Of a stretch of 64,000 nucleotides of DNA, positions 21,124 to 31,217 are shown piece after piece. The notes under the pieces are model-generated. The model was given only the letters and a program-made list of their open reading frames with translations, did no database searches and was not told the DNA's origin. The position numbers and the translations under genes were made by a program. The stretch covers positions 168,836,664 through 168,900,663 of the forward strand of contig CP136066.1 of assembly GCA_032622095.1 (NCBI GenBank), in the 5' to 3' direction. Position 1 is the stretch's first letter. The number at the start of each line of letters is the position of its first letter. Source of the stretch: Siphonodentalium dalli. Taxonomy: Eukaryota; Mollusca; Scaphopoda; Gadilida; Siphonodentaliidae.

Positions 21124-22708
21124 TTAACCCTTTGAACCCGACTGGCCGCAAAAGCGGCCAGCCAGAAAACGTTCATACACCCGACTGGCCGCAAAAGCGG
21201 CCAGCAGCATTCGGTGACATCATAAAACCTATGTAGCATGTGTATACATGTTATAACCATTGGTATATCCACTTATATCTATGTAAATGATCCCAAGGAA
21301 CTTCAGCAGTGCCATGGGTGCATGTGTATGAGTTTGTTGCCGACTAGTTGGGGTAGAAAAACATGCGCATGCGCGCAGAATTCAACAAACGTACATTATT
21401 TGAAGCGATTCGGGTAAAGCTCTACATTGTTGCGCGGTTCGCAGGATTGTAGAAAGACACAATTTCGATCACTCTTTTTGGTTTAAATTAGTATTGCATA
21501 CATAATCAGTGTTCTGTCATATGTGAGGAAGGCGCACGCAGTTTCTTATTTGAGTCGATTTGTTTCGCGCATGCGCATAGGATAATATGATAAATGTATG
21601 GATTTTTGTGAAATGATACAATCACACCAAGGATCTCCATAGTACATAAATTTGCGTTATACAGCTGCACGTTTTGACATTGCACCAGAGTAGTACTGTG
21701 GAAATGGGTTGCATGGTCACAATACCATCTAGTTCGATCTACTTGCGCGTGCACATTACAAACACGTGGTCAAATCGTGCATTATTGAGCAATTATGTAA
21801 AGTTTAAGACTCGTGGCACCATTTGAACATGACCATCACCGTGCCCTATAGGCGATGTCTAGAACGGGACGTAATGCCATTGAATACACAAGGAAGTGGT
21901 GTCATTGGATCACTTGGGCTATATGCTTAGCAACCATCGATACCGTTAAATACAAACTACATGTAGGTTCAATCTTCTGACCTGATGTATCTCCAGTTTC
22001 ACAATAGGGTATTGACTGCATAGAAAATGCCGTTTCTTAGCACGGAATTATACGACGCTATAAGCTATAATTGCATTATACTTTCAGTTCCGGGTAGTTG
22101 GTCAGAAACCGTTACCAGGGAGTGATCGTGTGGCAAAGTATACCGTTTAAAAAAACATACACAGTGACCCATGGGAACATACCTGTAAAATTTCAGACCT
22201 GTAGCACCATTTTAACATAACCATCAGCATGTGCATGCCAAGAATGTCTAAATTGGGGCCTAATACAATTGGATTCACAGGGCAATGGTGTCATTCGATC
22301 GTTTGGGGTATTTGCTTAGCAACCGTTGCTACCCTTAAATACAAGTTAGGATCCGACATCTGGCCAGATATATCTCAAATTTCACAATAGGGTGTTGACT
22401 TCATCAAAAACGCCATTTCCTTGGGCTGAATTACGACCGTAAAAGCTATAATTGTATTTTACTTTCAATATCGGGTAGATGCATAGCAACCGTTACCAGG
22501 GAGTGACCACTTGGCAATGTAACCAGATCGTAAAATAATCAGTGGTCCATGGGGAACATACATCTAAAGTTTCAGAAATGTGACACCACTTGAACATAAA
22601 CAACACCATACATCTAAACACTGGCCACTGACAATATAAAAAAAATACCACTGGGAGCCCAGGGTCAGGGTGTCGATGGTTGTGGGGAGCCAGGGTTCAA
22701 AGGGTTAA
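21124..22708. mobile_element. piggyBac-like non-autonomous element with TTAA duplication (inner element)
   Basis: TTAA|CCCTTTGAACCC at 21124-21139 mirrors GGGTTCAAAGGG|TTAA at 22693-22708. TTAA target sites with CCCTTTG-type termini are characteristic of piggyBac-superfamily elements. Taking out the 1577-bp element plus one TTAA leaves a continuous GTGCTTAAGTGC word of the outer element, which confirms the insertion point. The left subterminal region has two copies of a hairpin, CTGGCCGCAAAAGCGGCCAG (21142-21161 and 21185-21204). No transposase is encoded, so mobilisation would need an enzyme in trans. Confidence 0.85.
21797..22620 (+). repeat. ~385-bp tandem units inside the piggyBac-like element
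   Basis: The block beginning GTAAAGTTTAAGACTCGTGG.. (about 21797) recurs at 22183 (GTAAAATTTCAGACCTGTAG..) and begins a third time at about 22565. Landmarks repeating at the same interval are TTTCACAATAGGGT, GCTATAATTG, CCGTTACCAGGGAGTGA and GCTTAGCAACC. The units have diverged noticeably, so the duplication is older than the insertion or was inherited by the family. Confidence 0.8.
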
Positions 22709-23039
22709 GTGCAAATATTTGTGCTTAATCTCAAAGATTTGTGCTCAAGCTCAAATTTGTACATTTCATTCCCAGTCAATATAGATCTTCCCTAAACAAA
22801 TAAAATAGGCTTCCCCATGTTTGAATTGCCATGTCCCATGATACTTTATGGTGGACTCTGCCAATATCAACATGGTGTGTTAGGTAATGTTTTTTAAATT
22901 CCTTCTTTGCGCTTAAGCACAAATAATTGCACTTAAGCTTATTTGTAATTATATTATAGGCACTTGAGCACAATTATTTGTGCTTAAGTACAAATAACTT
23001 AGCTTAAGTGCAAATACTTGTGACTTTGGCCTCCCATTA

Positions 23040-24610
23040 TATGTGCAAAGTACAAAAATATGCCTCGATAAGAAATATGAGGAACAACCCATATATAGAA
23101 TGAGTCAATGGAATCATTGGAAGGGTTTTTTCTATAAAGATCAATAGAAATATACAAGACACTACCTTAAAAAAAACGATTAATAACATTGTGGAAGAAA
23201 TTTGCCCATTTGGAAATAATTTGCCACTGAAATTAATTATTACATTTTTAAATGTTTTGTTTGTGGGTGGGGGGGGGGGGTAATAAAATTGTTAGGGTAG
23301 GTCTGAATCAAGGGCAGGTGGTTGCCGAAAAATGCCACCATTGTTTTTGGGGGTAGGGCTAATGAGGGCTGGTTTCAAAGATTGCACAATAGCTATGTCA
23401 AAGAAACCAGCTTTGACATACAAAGAAATACTTGATCGGTACCTTTAATTTAAACCCAACTCTAGTTTACTCCACCTTACTCCACCAACCGGCCCTGGAG
23501 CCCATGCAAATGAATACTAGTAACTAGATAGCACATGTGTACACAGTTCTTGTTGAAACCATACTAGTACTCATAAAGCTGCATGATACTGAGTCTGGAG
23601 ATTACAATAGGGTGTTTTTCTATTATCAACAGCAAGCATTATGTCAGTGTCAGCCAATCACAACATTTATCAATAAAGCGATGCAGGATCATGCAGCCAC
23701 TCAGATGATTGTCAGAATTGGTATGCAGTGGTAGATTTGCCACATAGCTAAATATAGTGCTATAAAAAATGTCACATTAATAATTTTACACAAAATTAGA
23801 GATTGTGACACCCAACTAAACTCTAAAAGCATATGTGAAGAGTACATAATTGACCAATAATACCTAGCAAAGTGAATAGAAGTACGTATTTCCAAGAAAT
23901 TCAAGAGTTAACAACAATTTTAAGTGGCCAATATACAGGAGATACATGTATCTGTCATTTCTAAGATATTTTGTGCGCTGTGGCATCATACTACGCCAGC
24001 TGCATGCAGATGTTAACTATAGCAACACAGCTATGTTCTTACTCTTTATCACACAGCTATACGAGTATGGTTTCAACTAGAACTGATGTGTACAGGAAAC
24101 CATGCCGGTAATAAACATAAACTAGATTTAACTGAAATGCTAAATATCATCAACGAGGGCCGATAACGATCGGCAGATGTTAACCCATCCCTTGGCGATA
24201 GTAAATTACTATGATCGGAATCATAAATGAGAGTTTTGGTGTTGAATTATAGAGTATACTGTTATGTACTATTATAGACAAATAAATGTACATAACACAC
24301 ATTATTGGAATTTATGGGTCACTCGCATTTATATAAGAGAATGCACTGGTACAACTAAACCACCACAGCCTTGGGTTAAATGTGAAAGGTGGCCTGGACA
24401 TGGAATGCTTGGGTTAAGAGAGTCCAATTTAAGTTTACAATAATAATGTATCAAATTTATTGAAACTTGGTATGTGGTCTTCATTTATGAAAAAGTCCAG
24501 TAATAAATTATAAAGAGCGTTATTAAAAATAATATATTGATAAAGTTATACGGAAAATCGGGAATACATGCCACACATTAGGTTTGTCAAGTTATATATT
24601 GGCTGCCATT
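23040..24610. other. No gene seen; poly-G tract
   Basis: AT-rich spacer with a G run at 23269-23280 following GTGGGTGG, and a dispersed word at 24313 shared with 20284. No exon is supported. Confidence 0.45.
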
Positions 24611-25640
24611 GTCTTTCTAAGTGAAAATAATCATAACATTTCATGAATATGCCATAAAAGTGAAGTAAATGAGTTTATAATAACCGATTATTATATGATG
24701 TTATTTGATATTACACCACAAGCATGATTAATTCAGTGTGCAGGTTATAGCCCCCTGATGTTCGTGTTGATTCCAAACACAGACGGGCGGATGTTAATGC
24801 AGGCCCTCACTCCACATGGATGGCTCGCTTCTTGGGCCGCTGAATGGCGGAATCTGCTGGCGAGTTAGTCGATCCCTTATGACTAGTGCTGGTCTTAGTT
24901 TTCATTCGCTTATATGTTCCATGTGGCCATTTCACAATATACCCCTCATATTTTGTATCGAGCCATACGAAGCGGGTGCCAAATGAGTCGAGCCGAGCCG
25001 ACTTTATCCGTTTTGTCTAATCCATTTACCGAAATGAACGGAGAAAAGTTTGTCCTGTCCCAGAATCGGGGGTTGAAAGTCACAACAAATTGTCTAACGT
25101 GGCGAGTCCGCAGGTTGGCCGGACCTATTACTTCCTGAATTAACGCCCATTGTCGACACGTTTCGCGGTTTCTGTTCCGGCGAAGTTGTGCTGCCACATT
25201 CATTTTAATAATGACGAATTTCACGAAAATGAACAACAATAGTGCCATTGATAGTTGTATTACAATTAAGCATTCCTTTGCCACTTTTCAACACATCCAT
25301 GTTATGTTGGAAATCACCGGAATTCCGAAGTCTCAGGAGTTCATTTTTCTTTTCAGTCGAATTTTTCTCGAGATGCAGAATTGCTTTGATTTCCTTTTCA
25401 CCACTATGGGGCCCAAAAAAATGTTTGTCAAATTCGTAAATCCATACTGACAAAAAAGGCAGAAGTGAATTTTATCCCAGCGTCTTTTTCCTCCGTCATT
25501 ATTGCGTGGCTGTACCGTGATCATGTTCTGAGACATTTCGGGGTTAACAGTGTGGTCTAGTCCTCGTGACTAGAACCCTGTGCCAGATGTGCCTCATTTC
25601 TGGGAGAGTTTGCAGCAGGAAAGTATTCTGAAATAGGCGC
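24611..25640. repeat. ~1-kb direct duplication, copy 1
   Basis: Nearly identical to 25959-26955, in tandem with an offset of about 1.33-1.35 kb. The shared block runs from CTTTCTAAGTGAAAATAATC to GAGTTTGCAGCAGGAAAG. Small indels distinguish the copies: about 15 extra bases in the zinc-finger exon of copy 1, one base missing near 25424, and 14 bases present here but missing from copy 2 near 25126-25145. Confidence 0.9.
24940..25284 (-). pseudogene. Terminal coding block of the zinc-finger gene, copy 1
   Basis: The minus strand is open with NRNRETCRQWALIQEVIGPA.., VVTFNPRFWDRTNFSPFISV and ..KVGSARLIWHPLRMARY.., then a stop. Related fragments lie at 26.3-26.5 and 2.36-2.53 kb. I do not recognise the domain. 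Downstream on the minus strand the words TSHKGSTNSPADSAIQRPKK.. (24820-24900) recur at 26.2 kb and, more degraded, at 48.83-48.90 kb. Confidence 0.45.
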
Positions 25641-25846
25641 AAAATCTTCTGACATGTCCGATATATATCCATCGCAACCTTCCATTTCATCATTAGAGAC
25701 GTCTCCATCAGAAGTTTGCGGATCATAATCTGGATCTGCCCGGGATTCAGAGATCTCTTGGTATTCATCTGAGGTATTCCATTCACTTGTTTATTCAGCT
25801 TAGCCTCGACATCTGCTGCTGAGAATTTGTATTTCCGAGAAATGAG
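25330..25846 (-). pseudogene. Zinc-finger gene, exon 4 (copy 1, frameshifted)
   Basis: Last recognisable part of a minus-strand gene whose earlier exons lie at 27888-27997, 30763-30854 and 31171-31217. It starts after a strong acceptor (TTTGCTTTTCAG|, 25847) in phase 0 and reads LISRKYKFSAADVEAKLNKQ. It then shifts frame into an acidic stretch (ESRADPDYDPQTSDGDVSND) and on to a C-x2-C finger, CLFCQYGFTNLT. A missing base near 25424 separates the Cys pair from HFFGPHSGEKEIKAI. A stop follows the SSHED segment. The order C-x2-C..H..H followed by LLRLRNSGDFQHNMDVLKSG matches a widespread, multi-copy, uncharacterised metazoan family (from memory). This copy cannot make an intact protein. Confidence 0.6.
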
Positions 25847-25958
25847 CTGAAAAGCAAAGTTAAAAAAATTAATTCAGTCTTCAACCCAGAAAAATAAAAT
25901 TAAAAAAAATCGGGAAAAATAATTCGAAAAAACAAAACAAAACATTTTGTGGGTAGTT

Positions 25959-26955
25959 TTCTTTCTAAGTGAAAATAATCATAACATTTCATGAATATGC
26001 CATAAAAGTGAAGTAAATGAGTTTATAATAACCGATTATTATATGATGTTATTTGATATTACACCACAAGCATGATTAATTCAGTGTGCAGGTTATAGCC
26101 CCCTGATTTTCGTGTTGATTCCAAACACAGACGGGCGGATGTTAATGCAGGCCCTCACTCCACATGGATGGCTCGCTTCTTGGGCCGCTGAATGGTGGAA
26201 TCTGCTGGCGAGTTAGTCGATCCCTTATGACTAGTGCTGGTCTTAGTTTTCATTCGCTTATATGTTCCATGTGGCCATTTCACAATATACCCCTCATCTT
26301 TTGTACCGAGCCATACGAAGCGGGTGCCAAATGAGTCGAGCCGAGCCGACTTTATCCGTTTTGTCTAATCCATTTACCGAAATGAACGGAGAAAAGTTTG
26401 TCCTGTCCCAGAATCGGGGGTTGAAAGTCACAACAAATTGTTTAACGTGGCGAGGCCGTAGGTTGGCCGGACCTATTACGTGCCCATTGTCGACACGTTT
26501 CGCGGTTTCTGTTCCGGCGAAGTTGTGCTGCCACATTCATTTTAATAATAACGAATTTCACGAGAATGAACAACAATAGTGCCATTGATAGTTTTATTAC
26601 AATTAAGCATTCCTTTGCCACTTTTCAACACATCCATGTTATGTTGGAAATCACCGGAATTCCGAAGTCTCAGGAGTTCATTTTTCTCGAGATGCAGAAT
26701 TGCTTTGATTTCCTTTTCACCACTATGGGGCCCAAAAAAATGTTTTGTCAAATTCGTAAATCCATACTGACAAAAAAGGCAGAAGTGAATTTTATCCCAG
26801 CGTCTTTTTCCTCCGTCATTATTGCGTGGCTGTACCGTGATCATGTTCTGAGACATTTCGGGGTTAACAGTGTGGTCTAGTCCTCGTTGTAAACTAGAAC
26901 CCTGTGCCAGATGTGCCTCATTTCTGGGAGAGTTTGCAGCAGGAAAGGATTCTGA
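25959..26955. repeat. ~1-kb direct duplication, copy 2
   Basis: Partner of 24611-25640. It lies upstream on the minus strand, between exon 3 (27.9 kb) and exon 4 of the gene. It therefore inserts an extra, truncated terminal exon into what would be intron 3. Confidence 0.9.
26542..26955 (-). CDS. C2H2-type zinc-finger coding block, copy 2 (open)
   Basis: In contrast to copy 1, the finger here is in one open frame. MSQNMITVQPRNNDGG is followed by CLFCQYGFTNLTKHFFGPHS (C-x2-C-x9-H-x4-H) and then LLRLRNSGDFQHNMDVLKSG. A stop follows after ..VVHSREIRYY. Upstream, ANSPRNEAHLAQGSS is shared with copy 1, but the sequence beyond the duplication edge (about 26955) is unrelated. The preceding LISRKY exon part is missing, so this block lacks a proper splice acceptor. 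It may be an inert partial duplicate or an alternative last exon. Its adjoining block at 26294-26536 lost 14 bp relative to copy 1. Confidence 0.55.
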   Translation of the reverse strand, partial: SESFPAANSPRNEAHLAQGSSLQRGLDHTVNPEMSQNMITVQPRNNDGGKRRWDKIHFCLFCQYGFTNLTKHFFGPHSGEKEIKAILHLEKNELLRLRNSGDFQHNMDVLKSGKGMLNCNKTINGTIVVHSREIRYY

Positions 26956-27097
26956 AAAGACGAAAAACCTTGTTTGTTCCCGAAAACAAAGTCTCATATA
27001 AGTCATATCTCCTCCAGTGTTAGTCAGCAAGCCAATTTAAAGTCGTACTATATAGTAATGCCCCAGGATCTACTCAGTTGCAAGTTGGTTAGTGCCA

Positions 27098-27765
27098 CCG
27101 CACACGCTGCGATTAAAATCGTAAGTGGGGAAAATCGTAGGAGGAAGCATCCAATGCGCATGCCCACGACAATATCGTAGCCAAATCGTAGCGATCAAGC
27201 ACTGTTTGATTTTGACAGGAAAATCGTGGCACAACATTGGCAACACGCGCGATCATAGCTGTCACATGACCACTGTCGCACTGGTCATGTTGTAAATACC
27301 ACGAAAAGAAAACATTCAAAAATGGCGCAAAGTTTACAAACTTCTTGCACTTACAAAAACGAGTCCACATTGGTGGAGATGTCGCATGACAGGGAGTGCA
27401 GGCCTATACCACATATCAGGTAAGGAGTAGAGGGCTGCCGCAATTGTTGAAATTCAATTGGGGCAGCTGAGCCTGTTGAGTTGACAGGTACAACAATTAT
27501 GTCAAAATAAAAAAAATATTCAATTTCACTTGAACTTTCAAAATCAACTTGTTAGTTTAGAAAATTGAGATACATGTCATGTACATGTATTTAGTTGCAT
27601 AATTCGGAGAATGTGGTATAACATTTTGCTATCATGTCATCGACCACGTGGATAAAATCGTAGCTGCAAATATCGCAGCACCGTAGCGTCTGTGGGCAAG
27701 TCACTTTTCTCCACCTGCGATTTTCCCCACTTACGATTTTAATCGTAGCGTCTGCACTTAATTAT
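27098..27765. mobile_element. Long-TIR non-autonomous DNA element
   Basis: The left end has GCGATTAAAATCGTAAGTGG..GGAAAATCG (from 27109). The right end has its reverse complement CGATTTTCCCC..ACTTACGATTTTAATCGTAG (to about 27752), a ~35-bp inverted repeat with few mismatches. ATCGTAGC-type words recur internally near both ends. No transposase frame is seen. I could not find a convincing target duplication, so the superfamily is open (hAT or P-like are possible). Confidence 0.75.
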
Positions 27766-27887
27766 AAATGTTCAATTTAGCGAGGCAGTTATCAATGCGA
27801 CTATATACATTTTGAATAATCATTAATAATCATTATCCATAGCAATCTCTGTCAGTTCATAATATTTATATTTTACATTGTACTCAC

Positions 27888-27997
27888 CCTTTTCCTTCTC
27901 TCCAACAACTTCATTTTGATTTTATGGACATCTTCTTCGCCCTATTCAACAAGATTCTCCTTGAAACCACGGCTTCTGAAGTAGACCTTCAGACCAT
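27888..27997 (-). CDS. Zinc-finger gene, exon 3 (contains a TAG)
   Basis: Acceptor CCAACAG| at 27998 and donor |GTGAGT at 27887. The 110-nt exon begins with two bases that complete the Asp codon split from exon 2. It reads GLKVYFRSRGFKENLVE, then an in-frame TAG, then GEEDVHKIKMKLLERRKR, ending in phase 0 as exon 4 requires. The stop in a region of otherwise good coding quality suggests a recent nonsense mutation or a pseudogene. The basic C-terminal part resembles a coiled, charged linker. Confidence 0.6.
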
Positions 27998-28364
27998 CTG
28001 TTGGTGAGAAAAAATATTTAATTTAAGCTTTACATCTATAAATTAATGAAGCAAAGCACAAAATATTTATTAATTTTGAATATTGGTCATACATCATGAT
28101 CCACATTGTGACATAATTGATTTCTGCATCCTTCTCCATATTGTGCTCAAAACCAAATGCTCCAGATGTGAATTATCAGTTCTCTCCTACAACCAAACAA
28201 GAGCTACATGTATATGTCCACTGTCATGTGGCATTTGCCCCCTTGACGGATTATATTATGGTCGAAACCGTGGATATCTGTTCCGTATCTTTATGAGAAT
28301 AAAAGTGGACAGATGGACAGAGACGAATGCGTGTAATCCAGTATACATGTAAGTACCCAGATGC

Positions 28365-28490
28365 GGACTGGGCCAAAAAAACGGCCCGAGAAATTAATAT
28401 AATACCGGCCCATCTGTTCGGGGGGGGGGTGTCCACAGTCCACCTTGGGAAATTCCAACTGCACCCCCCCCCCCCTTTGAATCAGAATCA
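28365..28490 (-). repeat. G/C-tract repeat, copy without MITE
   Basis: GGACTGGGCC..AACGGCCCGAGAAATTAATA..ATACCGGCCCATCTGTTC, a run of 10 G, then TTGGGAAATTCCAACTGCAC and a run of 13 C. The same repeat in reverse orientation at 32.58-33.02 kb carries a 280-bp MITE, so this copy gives the empty site. Confidence 0.75.
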
Positions 28491-28954
28491 GACCAAATAC
28501 ATGTTTTTGCATAATTCCATTTGCACCTCTGGCATAATATATCTTATATATTCACAAACCATGGTTCTATATATTCCCGATATGAGACAATTCAGATATG
28601 TTTACCTAAAAAAATGCATAAATTCTAACATCTAGCGGTCTAACTCCAGACAAATGCACATGGCTACTGACAAGAGACAAGGACACACCGGGCTGTTCAT
28701 GGTTGTTCGGCCCGGGGTGATAACATTTTGAAAACTATACAAGAAAATCGCAAATTCTAGCATCTAGACTGGCATCAACTGAAGCGTTCCTATTTTGTAG
28801 TAAATTTCAATTGGGGGAGGGTCCGGGAGTGGTGCGTGAGATATTTTTTGGATTTACAGCTGGAATCTCGAGATTAACGGGGTCTTTGCGTGGTGTTATA
28901 TGATGCTGACAAGTTCATTTAATGACAAAATTATGATTAGCCAATTCGGCTGGT

Positions 28955-29480
28955 TAAACAACACATGTGGCGGCCCACGTCCGGAATTTTCCCGCTCTCG
29001 ATTGGCCCCCCAACACCCCCCCCCCCCCGAACGTCACATTATGCTCACATGGGGAACCTGCAAACTTCCCAATTTAGGTAACTGTCTTTCCTCGCCGGTT
29101 TTCCGCTTCTCATGTGATATATATTTATATATATATATATTGGCAGTACACATTATCCGAAGTAAAACATTTGATATGTGGAATAATTTCCGAATCAATA
29201 TTTTCTTGTTTAGTGACAGTTCCAAATATGGTTACAATCGGGACAATCTCAGACGCCGTCGTGTGAGAAGAGTGCCATCTTATTGGATACACGGCAGGTT
29301 AAACAACACATGTGGCGGCCCACGTCAGTTTCATTTGCCGCCCAACCACATATACCCCCCCCCCCCCCCAAACCGTTAAAAAACCCTCGGATTCTCGCTT
29401 GATAGAAAATCACGTGGAATCAGAATTTGTCCAGCCTCCGCCCATCGGGAAATTTCCCAGTCTCCCGATCGGCCAGTCCG
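28955..29480 (+). repeat. Two C-tract repeat copies plus related remnant
   Basis: GTTAAACAACACATGTGGCG..GCCCACGTC occurs at 28951-28981 and at 29299-29326. Each is followed by a pyrimidine-rich segment and a run of 13-15 C (29016-29028; 29355-29369). A third related piece (CCATCGGGAAATTTCCCAGT..CTCCCGATCGGCC) follows at 29441-29475. Confidence 0.7.
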
Positions 29481-30760
29481 CCTCTGTAATTAAGTAGCAA
29501 TTTCTCAGAGTTTGGGGTTAGAATAAAACGCTCGTTCTTTGGGTAGTTTAAACATGAAGACATGGAAAAGGGACAAATATTTATCAATTTGGCCTTGGCA
29601 TTGTTTTTAGAAGACAAGAAAAGAAGATGATATTATCTGAATTGAATTGTGACAAATTGTTATGTACAATCACACCATACACATTATCCGCTTGTTGCCG
29701 CGTGATATAAGCCAACATATTATGTACTTTTACCTGGCACGGGAAACATAAGGAAAGACTATTCTCACTATTTATGAACCCGGCCCATTGGAGAACAAGT
29801 GAATTTAGAAACAATGGTTTCCGGATGGACTCTGTTTTAATTTATATGATATTAAATTTTTAAAACAGAGTCAAAAATTGTAAAATATAGAAATACAAAA
29901 GTTGAAATACATAAAGGTGGACGACACTATATATCCTACCAAATGCTGCGCTGTTGACTAAATAATATGCATCAAAGAAATATCGCGATAATATCGGAGG
30001 CCCCGGTTTGGTTCACGGGCATTTTTTTTCCAAATCGATGAGGGAGGGAGGGTTTTATTTTTATTTTCCGTAAGGAATATATTCTATACCGAAACGAGCT
30101 TACAATCTTGAGCCTTTGGTAAGAAATTTAAACATTGTATCAAGAACCGATTGAAACATTTTTTGCAATTGACCAGCATTGATTGGTTGTTTCACTTTTT
30201 TCTGTAAAATTGAAATTCTCTGATACAAACATTACAAGGATAATTGAATTAAAACATATTTTTAAATTCATACTATCTAGTGGTAGATTTGGGTCTAAAA
30301 TAACCAAAATAAGTGATGCAGGTAATTCTTAAGTTAGCTATCACATGTTCATTCATGATTGATAAAAAATTCCCAAAAATATTTTTCAAATATGTTTTTT
30401 CTGTCGTCACAGAAAAGTGTGACACATATGCGTCTCAAAGTACCCCATATAACTGACCGGGATGGTTTTCTAATCTGCCATAACATGTTCATTCATGTCC
30501 CCCAAAAAAATTTGGATTTGACTTTTTTTCTGTCATCAATGAAAATGGAATAAAAACGATCGACGCTGCGGGTAAAAGTTGAAGCGGCGTGGCCCGTGAA
30601 CCAAAACTCTTCTCTTTTTTGCCGTACATGTATATTTTGCACATCTTCAATAGGTGGGTAACAATATTCTCACCTTTTGAATTTCTAAACTTCCTTCGGA
30701 TTGTGGAAGGGCGTCTGGGGTAGTACTAATTAACATGACAATTTCCCGTTACAAGTACAA
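29480..30760. other. No gene seen; weak internal repeat
   Basis: AT-rich. An imperfect ~130-bp duplication is visible (ACATGTTCATTCATG..TTTTTTTCTGTC at about 30346-30410 and 30483-30535). No exon is supported. Confidence 0.4.
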
Positions 30761-30762
30761 AC

Positions 30763-30854
30763 CTGTTATGCTAGCTGCATTTGCTTCTGGCATCCAGCCT
30801 CTGACAATTTCCGTTAATGTTTCAGTCAAATCCTTGTTTTGGGGACTATCGATC
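30763..30854 (-). CDS. Zinc-finger gene, exon 2
   Basis: Acceptor TTATTTTATAG| at 30855 and donor CAG|GTTTGT at 30762. The 92-nt exon has one leading base and one trailing base outside complete codons. In that frame it is fully open: IDSPQNKDLTETLTEIVRGW..PEANAASIT. Both other frames contain stops. The trailing G joins AT of exon 3 to make Asp, and the leading G completes a Glu codon from exon 1. I do not recognise the domain. Confidence 0.6.
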
Positions 30855-31170
30855 CTATAAAATAATAATTATAATGGAAATGAGATACATGTATCATCAC
30901 ACATTGGACATGCAGTATACCACCATTTAAAAAGGGTACCTTTGCCATGTTTTTGTTTTTCATACGGTACTGTCGAGTATATTTTTAAATCAGCCAATGT
31001 GATATATTATTCTGTACAACTTTAATGCATACATTTGGTGTACTAACATTCTAACGTTAATGCATAATTGTGAAAAATTGATCAAGTAACAAAAATTCAA
31101 ACTCGAAGCTGATAATTTTTTTTAAAAGGGTACATAGTGTAATTTCTTTCCATTGGCTTTGCATACCCAC

Positions 31171-31217
31171 TCATTGCCCATAGTAACCTGCTGCTTGTAT
31201 GCCCCTTGGATCGCTAC
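31171..31217 (-). CDS. Zinc-finger gene, candidate exon 1 (most upstream seen)
   Basis: Acceptor GATTATTTACAG| at 31218. The frame VAIQGAYKQQVTMGN ends with two bases before |GTGGGT, the only donor here that fits the phase of exon 2; the alternative donor GTATGC, 4 bases on, would not. The exon is short and the donor imperfect, so this is less sure than exons 2-4. The true 5' end was not found. Confidence 0.4.

Larger units (their letters stand above)
20990..23039. mobile_element. TIR element made of GCACTTAAGCACAAATA-type words (outer element)
   Basis: The ends are perfect 15-bp inverted repeats, TAATGGGAGGCCAAA (20990-21004) and TTTGGCCTCCCATTA (23025-23039); the outer TA/TAA may be target-site bases. 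The interior, apart from the inserted element, is built almost entirely of variants of CTTAAGTGCAAATATTTGTG and its complement in both orientations. Without the insertion it would be ~470 bp. It is a non-autonomous DNA element with a minisatellite-like interior. Confidence 0.75.
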
